A DNA stretch of 64,000 nt from an uncultured Ruegeria sp. (GCF_947504215.1 NZ_CANNGO010000014.1:55514-119513), one strand, 5' to 3'; positions 35,557 through 45,129 are shown, numbered from the stretch's first letter. Program-made: numbers and translations. The notes: generated by a model from the sequence alone, not told the origin.

Positions 35557-37110
35557 TTAATGGCCGAATTTACGGATTTCACCGCTCTTCAGTCTTTCGC
35601 TATAGGAGGCAAGCTCCTGACGCACCACTTTCATCAGGAAGTAGAGCGCAAAGACGTTCACAACCGCCATCGCGAAGATCGCCGCATCCGAGAAATCGAT
35701 GACCGGGCCGAGGTTGGCGGCGGCACCGATGACCACGAAGATACAGAAGATGACCTTGAACACCAGTTCCTTTGTCTGGCCTTCGCCGAACAGATAGGTC
35801 CAGGCTTTGAGGCCGTAGTAGGACCAGCTGATCATGGTTGAGAAGGCAAACAGAACCACTGCAATCGCTAGCACGTATGGGAACCAGCTGAAGGCGCTGC
35901 CAAAGGCCGCTGAGGTCAGGCTGACACCCGAGTTGCCATCGACAGTGGCAATCGCGTTGCCTGCTTCGTTGAGCATGTATTTGCCGGTATCCGGATCGAC
36001 GATCAGCTGCTGGGTGATGATGATCACCAGCGCAGTCATGGTACAGATCACGACCGTATCGATGAACGGCTCAAGCAGCGACACGAAGCCTTCGGTGATC
36101 GGCTCTTTGGTCCGAACCGCCGAGTGTGCGATGGCCGCAGAACCAACACCTGCTTCGTTCGAAAACGCCGCACGACGGAAGCCCTGGATCAATGCACCGA
36201 CCATGCCACCGGCAACGCCCAGGCCGGTGAAGGCACCAGCGAAGATCTGACCAAAGGCCCAACCAATCTGATCGGCGTGCATGATGATGATCACCAGTGC
36301 CGCTGCCACATACATGACCCCCATAAATGGCACGACCTTCTCGGTCACGCGCGCAATGGATTTCAGACCGCCAACGATCACCATGAACACGATTGCCGCA
36401 AAAACCAGACCGGTGATCCAGCCGGGATAGTCGCCGGTAATGCCCGCAATCTGCTGATGCGCCTGATTGGCCTGGAACATGTTGCCGCCGCCCAGCGCAC
36501 CGAGGATACAGAAGATTGAGAACAGAACCGCCAGTATCTTGCCGCCCGGCAGACCCAGCTCGTCGAACCCTTTGGACATGTAGTACATCGGACCACCGGA
36601 CACTGTGCCGTCATCATATTCGTTCCGGTACTTCACACCCAAAGTACATTCGGTGAATTTCGACGCCATGCCCAGCAGGCCTGCGACGATCATCCAGAAC
36701 GTGGCGCCCGGCCCGCCGATACCCACGGCGACGGCCACACCAGCAATGTTGCCCAGACCGACCGTACCCGAGAGAGCCGTGGCCAGGGCCTGAAAGTGGC
36801 TGACCTCACCCGCATCGTTGGGATCAGAATAGTCGCCTTTAACGAGGCTGATCGCGTGGCTAAAAAACCGGAGCTGCACGAAGGCAAAGTAGAGCGTGAA
36901 CACAGTGGCCGCAATTACCAGCCACCCCACGATCCATGGGAATCCCGTTCCTGGAAACGGGGCAAAGATAAAGCTGACAAACGGTCCTGTCAGATCAGCG
37001 AAAGCTTGGTTGATTTTATCATCGAGGCCAGGCGCCTCTTGCGCGGCTGCCGCGCTGGCCGTGAAAGCCGCAATTGCGGCGGGCAGGCCCAGTTGTTTTA
37101 GCGTTTTCAT
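35557..37110 (-). CDS. Alanine/glycine:cation symporter (AGCS family)
   Basis: 517 residues with a cleavable-looking leader (AAIAAFTASAAAAQE) followed by about ten helices. GTVGLGNIAGVAVAVGIGGPG, FTECTLGVKYR and RRAAFSNEAGVGSAAIAHS are the family signatures for Na+-driven uptake of Ala or Gly. A GAGGGAGG ribosome site precedes the start. Lies 13 bp after the stress protein gene, likely same operon. Confidence 0.94.
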   Translation of the reverse strand: MKTLKQLGLPAAIAAFTASAAAAQEAPGLDDKINQAFADLTGPFVSFIFAPFPGTGFPWIVGWLVIAATVFTLYFAFVQLRFFSHAISLVKGDYSDPNDAGEVSHFQALATALSGTVGLGNIAGVAVAVGIGGPGATFWMIVAGLLGMASKFTECTLGVKYRNEYDDGTVSGGPMYYMSKGFDELGLPGGKILAVLFSIFCILGALGGGNMFQANQAHQQIAGITGDYPGWITGLVFAAIVFMVIVGGLKSIARVTEKVVPFMGVMYVAAALVIIIMHADQIGWAFGQIFAGAFTGLGVAGGMVGALIQGFRRAAFSNEAGVGSAAIAHSAVRTKEPITEGFVSLLEPFIDTVVICTMTALVIIITQQLIVDPDTGKYMLNEAGNAIATVDGNSGVSLTSAAFGSAFSWFPYVLAIAVVLFAFSTMISWSYYGLKAWTYLFGEGQTKELVFKVIFCIFVVIGAAANLGPVIDFSDAAIFAMAVVNVFALYFLMKVVRQELASYSERLKSGEIRKFGH

Positions 37111-37123
37111 TCTTGCGCCTCCC

Positions 37124-37561
37124 TCAATTCACAACCGTGACCGGAACATCTGCGTGCATCACCAGATTTTGGGTCGAGCTGCCAAACAGGCGTTTCTTGA
37201 ACCCATCCGCCGAAGCCCGGCCAACGACGATTTGCACACCGCCGTTCTCAACCGTTATGGAATTCAGCGTTTCCGCCACGTCTCCGTGACGCACTATTCC
37301 ATGTGCTTCAAATCCGGCTGCTTTCAGAGCGTCGACAGCCGGCGTGACAATGCGTGTTGTCGCCAGATCAACCTCTTCTTCGCGCCGCTTGTGACGCTGT
37401 GCGTTTTCTTCCGGTGTTTGGAAAGTGTAGGGGGACCATTCGATTACATACGCAACCAGAAGTTCGCATGTCCCGATCCGCTTCGCCAAGTCTTTGGCAA
37501 ATGCGATCGCGCGCTCTCCGGTTTCTGTCCCGTCCAGTCCTATGACAATCTTTGTTGTCAT
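37124..37561 (-). CDS. Universal stress protein, UspA family
   Basis: 145 residues. KIVIGLDGTETGERAIAFAKDLA opening and the C-terminal ATP loop VVGRASADGFKKRLFGSSTQN with the G-x2-G...G-S pattern largely kept. GGAGGA site precedes the start. Together with the downstream AGCS gene it looks like a two-gene unit; a role in nutrient stress is inferred. Confidence 0.9.
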   Translation of the reverse strand: MTTKIVIGLDGTETGERAIAFAKDLAKRIGTCELLVAYVIEWSPYTFQTPEENAQRHKRREEEVDLATTRIVTPAVDALKAAGFEAHGIVRHGDVAETLNSITVENGGVQIVVGRASADGFKKRLFGSSTQNLVMHADVPVTVVN

Positions 37562-37762
37562 CTCGTTCCTCCATTATTGTTAATTTCACCGGGGCCCGTG
37601 CCCCCGGCAGAGCAGCCGGAACTTGGAACATTTGGCTTTGACTGCCCTTAGGTCATTTATCAGGAAATTCTACCTGAAAAGGAAACTCATTTTGTCGAAT
37701 TCGCTCATAAGTGTCATAAAATGCTGAAAATCAATGCTTTTTTGAGCACCAGAAACGACAGA

Positions 37763-37799
37763 AGCGGCCTCATCAGGTGTCACACCAGATGAGGCCGCT
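37763..37799 (-). terminator. Long hairpin downstream of pyruvate kinase
   Basis: AGCGGCCTCATC and GATGAGGCCGCT form a 12-bp stem; the 13-base centre folds again (GGTGT-C-ACACC). It is 39 bp past the pyk stop on the minus strand, but the T-rich stretch comes only about 20 bases later, so its role as a terminator is likely but not certain. Confidence 0.55.
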
Positions 37800-37837
37800 G
37801 CCAGAATCTCTCTAATCAGCCGGGGTCTTGGCCCGGT

Positions 37838-39283
37838 TTACTCCGGATCAGTGCTGTAAATCAGGCGTTCGTCACACGGGGCAACGCGCAAGATATTTGT
37901 CGAACCGGGCACGTTGAAAGGCACACCTGCTGTCACAACGATCTGATCGGTTTCGGTGGCAAATCCACCCGCGCGGGCTGCGCGGGCTGCGTTCACAACG
38001 GCACTTTTGAACCGCTCCAGCTCGGGCGTCATCACGCAGTTGCAGCCCCAACTGAGGCACAATCTACGCGCCGTGCCTTTTTGTGAGGTCATGGCGATGA
38101 TCGGCACACCGGGCCGTTCGCGCGCGGTCAGCGACGCCGTTGTCCCGCTTTGGGTAAAACAGCAGATAGCCTTGATGTCAGTTTTCTCGGCAATTTCACG
38201 GGCCGCTGCAACGATACCATCAGCAACTGTGGTTCCTTTGGCACTACGCGAGGCGGCGATGATCTGGGTATAGGTCGGGTCGGCCTCAACCTCGATCGCA
38301 ACCTTGTTCATGGTCTGCACAGCCTCAATCGGATAGGAACCGGCGGCAGATTCGGCACTGAGCATGATGGCGTCTGTGCCCTCGTAGATGGCGGTTGCCA
38401 CATCCGAGACCTCGGCCCTTGTGGGCATTGGGCTTTCAATCATGCTTTCAAGCATCTGCGTAGCGACGATCACGGGTTTGGCCGCACCGCGACAACGGCG
38501 AACCAAACGTTTCTGGATTGGTGGAACCGCTGAAACTGGCAGTTCAACACCAAGATCGCCCCGGGCGACCATGATCCCGTCTGACGCGTCGAGGATATCG
38601 TCGAACGCTTCGACCGCAGCGGGTTTTTCGATCTTGGAAAGAATAGCAGCGCGGCCATCGGCCAGTGCGCGCGCTTCGAACACATCCTTTGCACGCTGAA
38701 CAAAGCTCAGCGCGAGCCAGTCAACGCCCAGTTGGCAGACAAATTCCAGATCGCCACGATCCTTGGCTGAAAGTGCTGCCAGCGGCAACACGACATCCGG
38801 AACGTTCACGCCCTTGCGGTTCGATATCGTGCCACCGACTTCTACGCTGCAATTGGCAAAGTCCTGACCGCACTCGTGCACAAACAGGCGTATCTTGCCA
38901 TCATTCACCAGCAGGCGTGACCCGGGCTCAAGTGCTGCAAATATCTCGGGGTGTGGCAGACAAACGCGGGTTCCGTCCCCTGCTGCTGGATCCAGATCCA
39001 GACGAAAGGATGCGCCCTCTTCCAGCTCTTCCGCATCCGCGGCGAAAACACCCACACGCAGCTTGGGTCCCTGAAGATCAGCCAGAATGGCGATCGGGCT
39101 ATCAAGATCCTTTTCGACTTGCCGAATAATCCGATGCCGTTCGCGGATTTCATCGTGACTGCCATGGCTCATGTTCAGACGAAACACATCGGCACCCGCC
39201 TCGTGCAAAGCGCGGATGGTGTCGTAATCATTAGACGCCGGTCCCAGCGTCGCCACGATTTTTACATTTCTCAGGCGTCGCAT
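37838..39283 (-). CDS. pyk: Pyruvate kinase
   Basis: 481 residues. RNVKIVATLGPAS, FRLNMSHGSHDEIRERH, MVARGDLGVELP (catalytic region) and the regulatory ATQMLESMIESPMPTRAE motif. PEP + ADP to pyruvate + ATP. The ATG at 39283 has an AGGAGAG site; about 100 codons of open frame upstream are not coding. Divergent from the N-formylglutamate amidohydrolase gene. Confidence 0.96.
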   Translation of the reverse strand: MRRLRNVKIVATLGPASNDYDTIRALHEAGADVFRLNMSHGSHDEIRERHRIIRQVEKDLDSPIAILADLQGPKLRVGVFAADAEELEEGASFRLDLDPAAGDGTRVCLPHPEIFAALEPGSRLLVNDGKIRLFVHECGQDFANCSVEVGGTISNRKGVNVPDVVLPLAALSAKDRGDLEFVCQLGVDWLALSFVQRAKDVFEARALADGRAAILSKIEKPAAVEAFDDILDASDGIMVARGDLGVELPVSAVPPIQKRLVRRCRGAAKPVIVATQMLESMIESPMPTRAEVSDVATAIYEGTDAIMLSAESAAGSYPIEAVQTMNKVAIEVEADPTYTQIIAASRSAKGTTVADGIVAAAREIAEKTDIKAICCFTQSGTTASLTARERPGVPIIAMTSQKGTARRLCLSWGCNCVMTPELERFKSAVVNAARAARAGGFATETDQIVVTAGVPFNVPGSTNILRVAPCDERLIYSTDPE

Positions 39284-39400
39284 TGGTAGTTGCTCTCCTA
39301 GATCTCTCAATGTTACCGCAAACAGCGTTAGGGTGCTTATTGCGCAATTCCCTTTCTGAGGCAACTGCACTACACCTGCGACAAACTTGATGACAGGCAC

Positions 39401-40138
39401 ATGACGTACACCCCCTTCTTTATGCACGGCGAGGATCGCCCGTCCCGCTGGCTGATCACATGCGACCATGCAACAAACATGGTTCCCCCGGAAATCAACG
39501 GCGGAGATCTGGGCTTGCCCCGCGAAGATATGGAGCGTCACATCGCTTATGATGTCGGGGCCTACGAGGTTTCGAAACATCTGGGCGAGATCCTGAACGC
39601 CCCAGTGATTGCCGCCAATTTCTCACGCCTCGTCATTGATCCGAACCGCGGCGAGGATGATCCGACGCTGTTGATGAAACTCTATGATGGGTCGATCATT
39701 CCGGGCAACCGCCGCGCCGATGCTGTCGAGCGTGAGCGACGTCTGAACATGTGCTACCGCCCCTATCATCAGGCTTTGGAACGCATGGCTGCCCTGCCCC
39801 ATGCTGTGATCGTGTCCATGCACTCATTCACGCGGCAACTTCGTGGACGTGAGCCGCGCCCCTGGCATGTGGGTGTCCTGCACACCCCGGACAAGCGGTT
39901 CGCGGATCCGCTGATCAACCGATTAGAGGCCGAAGGTGATCTGTGTGTTGGCGTGAACGAGCCTTATACGGGCGTGCTGCCCGGTGATGCGATAGACAGG
40001 CATTGCACAGTGCACGGGCGTCCCAACGCGCTGATTGAATTGCGCAATGATCTGATTGCGGATCACCATGGGCAACGCGAATGGGCGGAGCGACTGGCAA
40101 AGATTCTGCAAGACGCTCTGGCAGATAGCTGCCTGTGA
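39401..40138 (+). CDS. N-formylglutamate amidohydrolase family protein
   Basis: 245 residues. WLITCDHATNMVP, YDVGAYEVSKHL, SRLVIDPNRGEDD and VSMHSFTRQLRGRE match the zinc-dependent amidohydrolase of the histidine-utilisation pathway (HutG-like). No other hut genes are near, so it may act on other N-formyl or N-acyl amino acids. Confidence 0.88.
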   Translation: MTYTPFFMHGEDRPSRWLITCDHATNMVPPEINGGDLGLPREDMERHIAYDVGAYEVSKHLGEILNAPVIAANFSRLVIDPNRGEDDPTLLMKLYDGSIIPGNRRADAVERERRLNMCYRPYHQALERMAALPHAVIVSMHSFTRQLRGREPRPWHVGVLHTPDKRFADPLINRLEAEGDLCVGVNEPYTGVLPGDAIDRHCTVHGRPNALIELRNDLIADHHGQREWAERLAKILQDALADSCL

Positions 40139-40226
40139 CATAAGGGCCAGCAACGCCCGTTTTAAGCCTCAAACTATTGTGAGACAGGCCGACAACTCCC
40201 ACATTATTGGGACGAAGGAGGCAAAG

Positions 40227-40466
40227 ATGACACAGGAATTCCTGACAACGGCTTTCGGCTGGATGACCGTTCTCAACATTGCCGTTTTGCTGTTTAGCAC
40301 CCTGATGATCCTGATCATGCAGGACTGGATCGCCGGCATCCACGGGCGCATGTTTCAGATGGAGCGCGCGGATGTCAAAAAGGCCTATTTTCGATATTTG
40401 GCAAACTACAAGATCCTGATTATCGTATTCTGCCTGATGCCATGGCTGGCGCTGCACCTTGCATAA
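40227..40466 (+). CDS. DUF6868 small membrane protein
   Basis: 79 residues. Two membrane helices (about residues 9-31 and 58-76) and a soluble link, QDWIAGIHGRMFQMERADVKKAYFRYLANYK; the pattern of DUF6868. A GAAGGAGG site sits just before the ATG. Function unknown. Confidence 0.75.
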   Translation: MTQEFLTTAFGWMTVLNIAVLLFSTLMILIMQDWIAGIHGRMFQMERADVKKAYFRYLANYKILIIVFCLMPWLALHLA

Positions 40467-40574
40467 GGTATTTGCCGGCAATCGCCATCGGTCATAAGCG
40501 CGGTATCATTGTAACACAGCCTGAGGCTTGCTAGGTCACTCGAAACCAATACGCCAACAACTCGGAGCCCAACC

Positions 40575-40889
40575 ATGGATCAGCAAACCGAAATCGAACT
40601 TCAGGCCGCTGCCTTCCGCCGGTTGCAAAAACACCTGATGCAGGACCGAACGGATGTGCAAAACATCGATATGATGAACCTGACCGGTTTCTGCCGAAAC
40701 TGCCTGTCGCGCTGGTATCAGGAAGCGGCCAACGAAAAAGGCATCGAGATGGGCAAAGATGAGGCCCGTCAGGTTTTCTACGGCATGACGATGGATGAGT
40801 GGAAAGATAATTATCAAACTGAAGCCAGCCCCGAGAAAAAGGCCGAATTCGACGTCGCGTTTGAAGAAAACGTAGGTAAGAAGGATTAG
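40575..40889 (+). CDS. DUF1244 protein
   Basis: 104 residues. NIDMMNLTGFCRNCLSRWY with the CxxC is the DUF1244 hallmark, suggesting metal or redox binding. Function unknown. A terminator follows. Confidence 0.9.
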   Translation: MDQQTEIELQAAAFRRLQKHLMQDRTDVQNIDMMNLTGFCRNCLSRWYQEAANEKGIEMGKDEARQVFYGMTMDEWKDNYQTEASPEKKAEFDVAFEENVGKKD

Positions 40890-40909
40890 TTGGCCGGTTT
40901 GATATGTCG

Positions 40910-40936
40910 AAAGCCCGCCGGTCTGGCGGGCTTTTT
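40910..40936 (+). terminator. Terminator between convergent genes
   Basis: AAAGCCCGCC-ggtct-GGCGGGCTTTTT: 9-bp stem with T-run, 21 bp after the DUF1244 stop and just before the D-amino-acid transaminase stop on the other strand; it may serve both. Confidence 0.88.
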
Positions 40937-40947
40937 ACGTTTTGCCG

Positions 40948-41808
40948 TCAGATTGCGGCTTTACGGCTTTCGTCCAGGTAAATCTCACGCAGACGTTTGG
41001 CGATCCGACCCGGCGTTCCGTCGCCCAGCTGTACACCGTCAATTTCGACCACTGGCATCACAAACGCGCTGGCCGAGGTGGTGAAGGCCTCGTCAGCCTC
41101 TTTTGCCTCATCAATGGTGAACAGGCGCTCTTCGATTTCCATCTGTGCTTCAGCCGCCATGCGCAGTACTGCCTTGCGGGTGATTCCGTGCAGGATGTCA
41201 GTTGACAATGGGCGAGTGACAATCTTGCCGTTTTTGACGAAGTAAGCGTTATTACTGGTGCCTTCGGTCACATAGCCATCTTCGATCATCCACGCATCAT
41301 CCGCGCCAGCCTTTTTCGCCATCATCTTGCCCATCGATGGGTACAGCAACTGCACCGTTTTGATATCGCGGCGACCCCACCGAATGTCGTCAATTGAAAT
41401 GATCTTGGCGCCTTTACGGGAGGCTGGGCTATCCGCCAATCCTGGTTTGTTCTGAGTGAACAAAACGATGGTTGGTTTGGTGTCATCCGCCGGGAATACA
41501 AAATCCCGATCGCCGTCGCTTCCGCGCGTGACCTGAAGGTAAATCAACCCCTCTTCGATGTCATTCAGCTCTACCAACTTGCGGTGAATAATGAGCAGAT
41601 CCTCCTTGCTGCAAGGGGCAGCCATATCCAATTCATCCAAAGACCGTTTAAGCCGTACCGCATGGCCTTCAAAGTCGATCAGCTTTCCATCCAGAACGCT
41701 GGTCACTTCGTAGACGGCATCCGCCATCAGAAAACCTCGATCAAAGATCGAAATCTTCGCCTCGGTTTCCGGCAAATACTCGCCATTCACATAAACGGTG
41801 CGGGTCAT
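40948..41808 (-). CDS. dat: D-amino-acid transaminase (class IV)
   Basis: 286 residues, fold-type IV PLP enzyme. YVNGEYLPETEAKISIFDRGFLMADAVYE, LQVTRGSDGDRDFVFP, and the PLP Lys region in RDIKTVQLLYPSMGKMMA. It has the D-amino-acid transaminase pattern, with RGSDGDRDF close to Bacillus-type enzymes; a branched-chain class IV enzyme is the alternative. The start at 41808 has an AGGAGAGAAG site, and it lies 11 bp after dgcA, so a shared message is likely. Confidence 0.82.
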   Translation of the reverse strand: MTRTVYVNGEYLPETEAKISIFDRGFLMADAVYEVTSVLDGKLIDFEGHAVRLKRSLDELDMAAPCSKEDLLIIHRKLVELNDIEEGLIYLQVTRGSDGDRDFVFPADDTKPTIVLFTQNKPGLADSPASRKGAKIISIDDIRWGRRDIKTVQLLYPSMGKMMAKKAGADDAWMIEDGYVTEGTSNNAYFVKNGKIVTRPLSTDILHGITRKAVLRMAAEAQMEIEERLFTIDEAKEADEAFTTSASAFVMPVVEIDGVQLGDGTPGRIAKRLREIYLDESRKAAI

Positions 41809-41819
41809 GTCTTCTCTCC

Positions 41820-42785
41820 TCAACCCCAGAGCGCCACTTCGGGTGGGTGCACTCCGGCGTCATCAAAAGTCAGCGGGGTGTTGCGGTCTTCGGCCAACAG
41901 AAGCGGGCCGTCAAGGTCCGTTACCATCGCACCCTGCGCCAGCAATGTCGCAGGCGCCATGGCCAGCGAGCTACCGACCATGCAGCCAACCATGACGCTA
42001 TACCCTTCGGCCAGCGCTGCCTCGCGCAGTTGCAGCGCCTCGGTCAGACCGCCGGTTTTGTCCAGCTTGATGTTGACCACATCGTATTTGCCCGTGAGCG
42101 CCGGAAGGCTTGACCGGTCGTGACAGGATTCGTCTGCACAAACGGGCACCGGACGCTCCATCCCGATCAGCGCATCGTCGTCCCCAGCAGGCAGAGGTTG
42201 CTCGACCAATGCAACGCCAAGCCGCACCAGATGAGGGGCCAGATCGGCATAAACCTCGGCCGACCAGCCTTCGTTGGCATCGATTATGATGGTTGCATTT
42301 GGGGCGCCGGCCCGCACGGCCTCAAGCCTGGGCATGTCATCAGGTGTTCCCAACTTGATCTTCAGCAATGGGCGATGGGCGTTTTGGGCAGCCTGAGCGC
42401 GCATCGCCTCGGGTGTGTCTAAAGAAAGGGTGTAAGCCGTGATCTCGGGGGTTGGTACCGGAAGGCCTGCCAGTTCCCAGACGCGTTGGCCTGCTTGTTT
42501 GCATTCCAGATCCCACAGCGCGCAATCGACCGCATTGCGGGCGGCGCCTGCAGGCAGCAAACCCATCAGACTGTCGCGCGTGAAATCTGCGGGCAGACCT
42601 GCGATCTCGGCCTCAACCGAAGCCAGCGTTTCATCGTAGCGGGCATAGGGAACACACTCGCCCCATCCCTGATGCGTGCCGTCCGACAGACGCACCGTCA
42701 GAACTTCGGCCTGCGTACGTGACCCGCGGGAAATGGTAAAAACCTGCGCCAACCGGAATACATCCCGCGAAACATCAACTTGCAT
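41820..42785 (-). CDS. dgcA: N-acetyl-D-glutamate racemase / dipeptide epimerase
   Basis: 321 residues of the enolase superfamily. Catalytic Lys in LLKIKLGTPDD, metal ligands in IIIDANEGWS, LVEQPLPAG and VCADESC, and the second Lys in VVNIKLDKTGGL. Members beside a DUF1611 protein act as DgcA, converting N-acetyl-D-glutamate to the L form. The start at 42785 gives the normal N-terminus MQVDVSRDVF. Confidence 0.84.
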   Translation of the reverse strand: MQVDVSRDVFRLAQVFTISRGSRTQAEVLTVRLSDGTHQGWGECVPYARYDETLASVEAEIAGLPADFTRDSLMGLLPAGAARNAVDCALWDLECKQAGQRVWELAGLPVPTPEITAYTLSLDTPEAMRAQAAQNAHRPLLKIKLGTPDDMPRLEAVRAGAPNATIIIDANEGWSAEVYADLAPHLVRLGVALVEQPLPAGDDDALIGMERPVPVCADESCHDRSSLPALTGKYDVVNIKLDKTGGLTEALQLREAALAEGYSVMVGCMVGSSLAMAPATLLAQGAMVTDLDGPLLLAEDRNTPLTFDDAGVHPPEVALWG

Positions 42786-42854
42786 GCTTGTTCCCTTGTC
42801 TGCCTCATTGGGCGCCCCGCGACCCTCACATTGGGCACGTGGCATCCGAACCTC

Positions 42855-43856
42855 TTAAAGTGCCGCCAACGCGTCGACCAGCTTGCCCGAGCCAAAACGG
42901 AAAGGATCAGTCGCAGGCAGACCCATTTCTTCCTCAACCCTAGTCAGATATGCACTCGCATCTGCTTCGCTCATGTGCTGAGTGTTGACCGAGATGCCAA
43001 CGACCTGACACTCCGGGTTTGCAACCTTTGCCAGTGCCAACGCTGTATCCCGAAGAGTTGCAAGCGACGGCAACTGATAGGTTGGCAGTCCGCGCATGTG
43101 TTCACGGGTCGGCTCATGGGACAGGATCAATGCGTCCGGCTGACCTCCGTGGATCAGCGCCATAGTCACGCCAGAATAAGACACATGGAACAAGGACCCC
43201 TGCCCTTCGATCAGGTCCCAGTGGTCGTCGTCATTGTCCGGTGTCAGCCATTCGACTGAACCGGCCATGAAGTCCGCGATCACCGCGTCCAATGGAACAC
43301 CGTCACCAGTGATCAGAATGCCGGTCTGACCAGTGGCGCGGAAGGTGGACTTCATACCTCGCTTACGCATCTCGGCATCCATTGCCATGGCGGTGTACAT
43401 CTTACCAACCGAGCAATCGGTGCCCACGGCAAGACAGCGCTTACCTTTGCGTTTGATGCCATTAGCGATCGGATATTCGACTTCGGGCACACGGACATCG
43501 TGCAATTTGCGACCGGTGGCCTCGGCAACGGCGACTAGATCCGGTTCGTCACGCAGCAAGTTATGCAAGCCGGACGCCAGATCAAAACCTTCCTCCAGCG
43601 CCATCACCAGAACCTTTTTCCATTCCTGGCTGATCACACCACCACGGTTGGCCACCCCGATGACGAGCGTCTTGGCACCTGAGTCACGCGCCTCGGCCAA
43701 AGTCATGTCGGTCAGGCCCAGATCCGCTTTGCACCCGTCCATCCGGTATTGCCCTACGGCGTTTTCCGGGCGCCAATCCTTAATGCCTATAGCCACTTTG
43801 GCTGCCAATTGGTCGGGCGCATCGCCCAAAAACAGCAGATACGGTGTCTCGATCAT
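42855..43856 (-). CDS. dgcN: D-glutamate N-acetyltransferase (DUF1611) DgcN
   Basis: 333 residues with a P-loop-like GTDCSVGKMYTAMAMDAEM motif and a C-terminal catalytic half (GQGSLFHVSYSGVTMALIHGGQPDALI). The DUF1611 family was reassigned as the D-Glu N-acetyltransferase of a marine D-glutamate route. The AAAGGAG site before 43856 decides the start. 69 bp before dgcA, same strand. Confidence 0.83.
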   Translation of the reverse strand: MIETPYLLFLGDAPDQLAAKVAIGIKDWRPENAVGQYRMDGCKADLGLTDMTLAEARDSGAKTLVIGVANRGGVISQEWKKVLVMALEEGFDLASGLHNLLRDEPDLVAVAEATGRKLHDVRVPEVEYPIANGIKRKGKRCLAVGTDCSVGKMYTAMAMDAEMRKRGMKSTFRATGQTGILITGDGVPLDAVIADFMAGSVEWLTPDNDDDHWDLIEGQGSLFHVSYSGVTMALIHGGQPDALILSHEPTREHMRGLPTYQLPSLATLRDTALALAKVANPECQVVGISVNTQHMSEADASAYLTRVEEEMGLPATDPFRFGSGKLVDALAAL

Positions 43857-44077
43857 TGCGGTGCACTCCTTTGATTCTGCCATAAGCTAGAGAAGCAACA
43901 AGACGAGCGTTTCGCGTTTTAGTTGGCCGCCTTGTATACGCACGCAGTATTCTTGCGCATTTTTGTGAATCGACGCGAAAATCTTCGAAGTTTCCAAACT
44001 GATCAAACTTTCATCGCTCGTTTCCAGCTTATCGACGTATATTCTGCGCTTGCATTGCCGCACTTGCACAATGATGC

Positions 44078-44095
44078 TTGCGCTACTCTGCGCAA
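44078..44095. promoter_or_regulatory. Candidate operator upstream of mcl1
   Basis: TTGCGC-N6-GCGCAA, a perfect 6-bp inverted repeat, 55 bp before the mcl1 start, near three further TTGC elements in the preceding 40 bp. ScfR-type regulators of short-chain acyl metabolism bind TTTGC/GCAAA sites, so one could act here (inference). Confidence 0.4.
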
Positions 44096-44150
44096 TTTAA
44101 TACCTCATTGAGCAAGAAAATCGTAATTTCATTACTCACGTGAGGTCCAG

Positions 44151-45113
44151 ATGAGTTTCCGCATCCAACCCGCCGCACCGGCTCGGCCCAATCGCTGCCA
44201 GTTGTTTGGCCCCGGTTCGAACACAAAGCTGTTCCCTAAGATGGCGGCATCAGCCGCGGATGTGATCAATCTGGATCTTGAGGACTCGGTGGCCCCGTCG
44301 GACAAGGATACCGCGCGCGCCAATGTGATCGAGGCGCTGAACACCGTCGATTGGGGCGACAAATACATGTCCGTTCGCATCAACGGGTTGGACACGCCTT
44401 ATTGGTACCGCGACGTGGTCGACGTGCTGGAACAAGCCGGGGATCGTCTGGATCAGATCATGATCCCAAAGGTTGGTTGTGCGGCAGATGTCTATGCAGT
44501 TGACGCGCTGGTCACAGCGATCGAACGCGCCAAGGGGCGGACCAAACCGATCTCGTTCGAGGTCATCATCGAATCCGCAGCCGGCGTTGCGCATGTCGAG
44601 GAAATCGCTGCTTCATCCCCCCGGATGCAAGCGATGAGCCTGGGGGCCGCGGATTTTGCCGCTTCGATGGGCATGCAGACCACAGGCATCGGCGGCACAC
44701 AGGAAAACTACTACATGCTGCGCGAAGGCGAAAAACACTGGTCCGATCCGTGGCATTGGGCGCAGGCTGCAATCGTCGCCGCGTGTCGCACACATGGCGT
44801 GCTGCCGGTCGACGGCCCGTTCGGGGATTTCTCGGATGACGACGGGTACATCGCACAGGCCAAACGGTCCGCAACGCTGGGCATGGTCGGAAAATGGGCC
44901 ATTCACCCCAAACAAATCGCGCTGGCCAATCAGGTTTTCACCCCAACAGATGAGGCCGTTTCAGAGGCCCGTGAAATCCTGGCCGCGATGGAACAAGCCA
45001 AAGCGAATGGTGAAGGCGCAACAGTCTACAAAGGCCGACTGGTCGACATCGCGTCGATCAAGCAGGCCGAGGTTATCGTTGCTCAGGCGGAACTGATCGC
45101 ATCGAACGGCTAA
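44151..45113 (+). CDS. mcl1: L-malyl-CoA/beta-methylmalyl-CoA lyase
   Basis: 320 residues, HpcH/CitE-like aldolase fold. CQLFGPGSNTKLFPKMAASAADVINLDLEDSV, KYMSVRINGLDTPY, EVIIESAAGVAHVEEI and WAIHPKQIALANQVF match Rhodobacter-type Mcl1, cleaving beta-methylmalyl-CoA to glyoxylate plus propionyl-CoA and malyl-CoA to glyoxylate plus acetyl-CoA in the ethylmalonyl-CoA pathway. GAGG site present; ends at a terminator. Confidence 0.92.
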   Translation: MSFRIQPAAPARPNRCQLFGPGSNTKLFPKMAASAADVINLDLEDSVAPSDKDTARANVIEALNTVDWGDKYMSVRINGLDTPYWYRDVVDVLEQAGDRLDQIMIPKVGCAADVYAVDALVTAIERAKGRTKPISFEVIIESAAGVAHVEEIAASSPRMQAMSLGAADFAASMGMQTTGIGGTQENYYMLREGEKHWSDPWHWAQAAIVAACRTHGVLPVDGPFGDFSDDDGYIAQAKRSATLGMVGKWAIHPKQIALANQVFTPTDEAVSEAREILAAMEQAKANGEGATVYKGRLVDIASIKQAEVIVAQAELIASNG

Positions 45114-45129
45114 TAGCCGTAAGAACCCA

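Noticed and set aside
39284..39580. Upstream extension of pyruvate kinase by 99 codons
   Set aside because: Family starts at RRLRNVKIVATLGPAS; ribosome site at the later ATG; extension overlaps the divergent gene.
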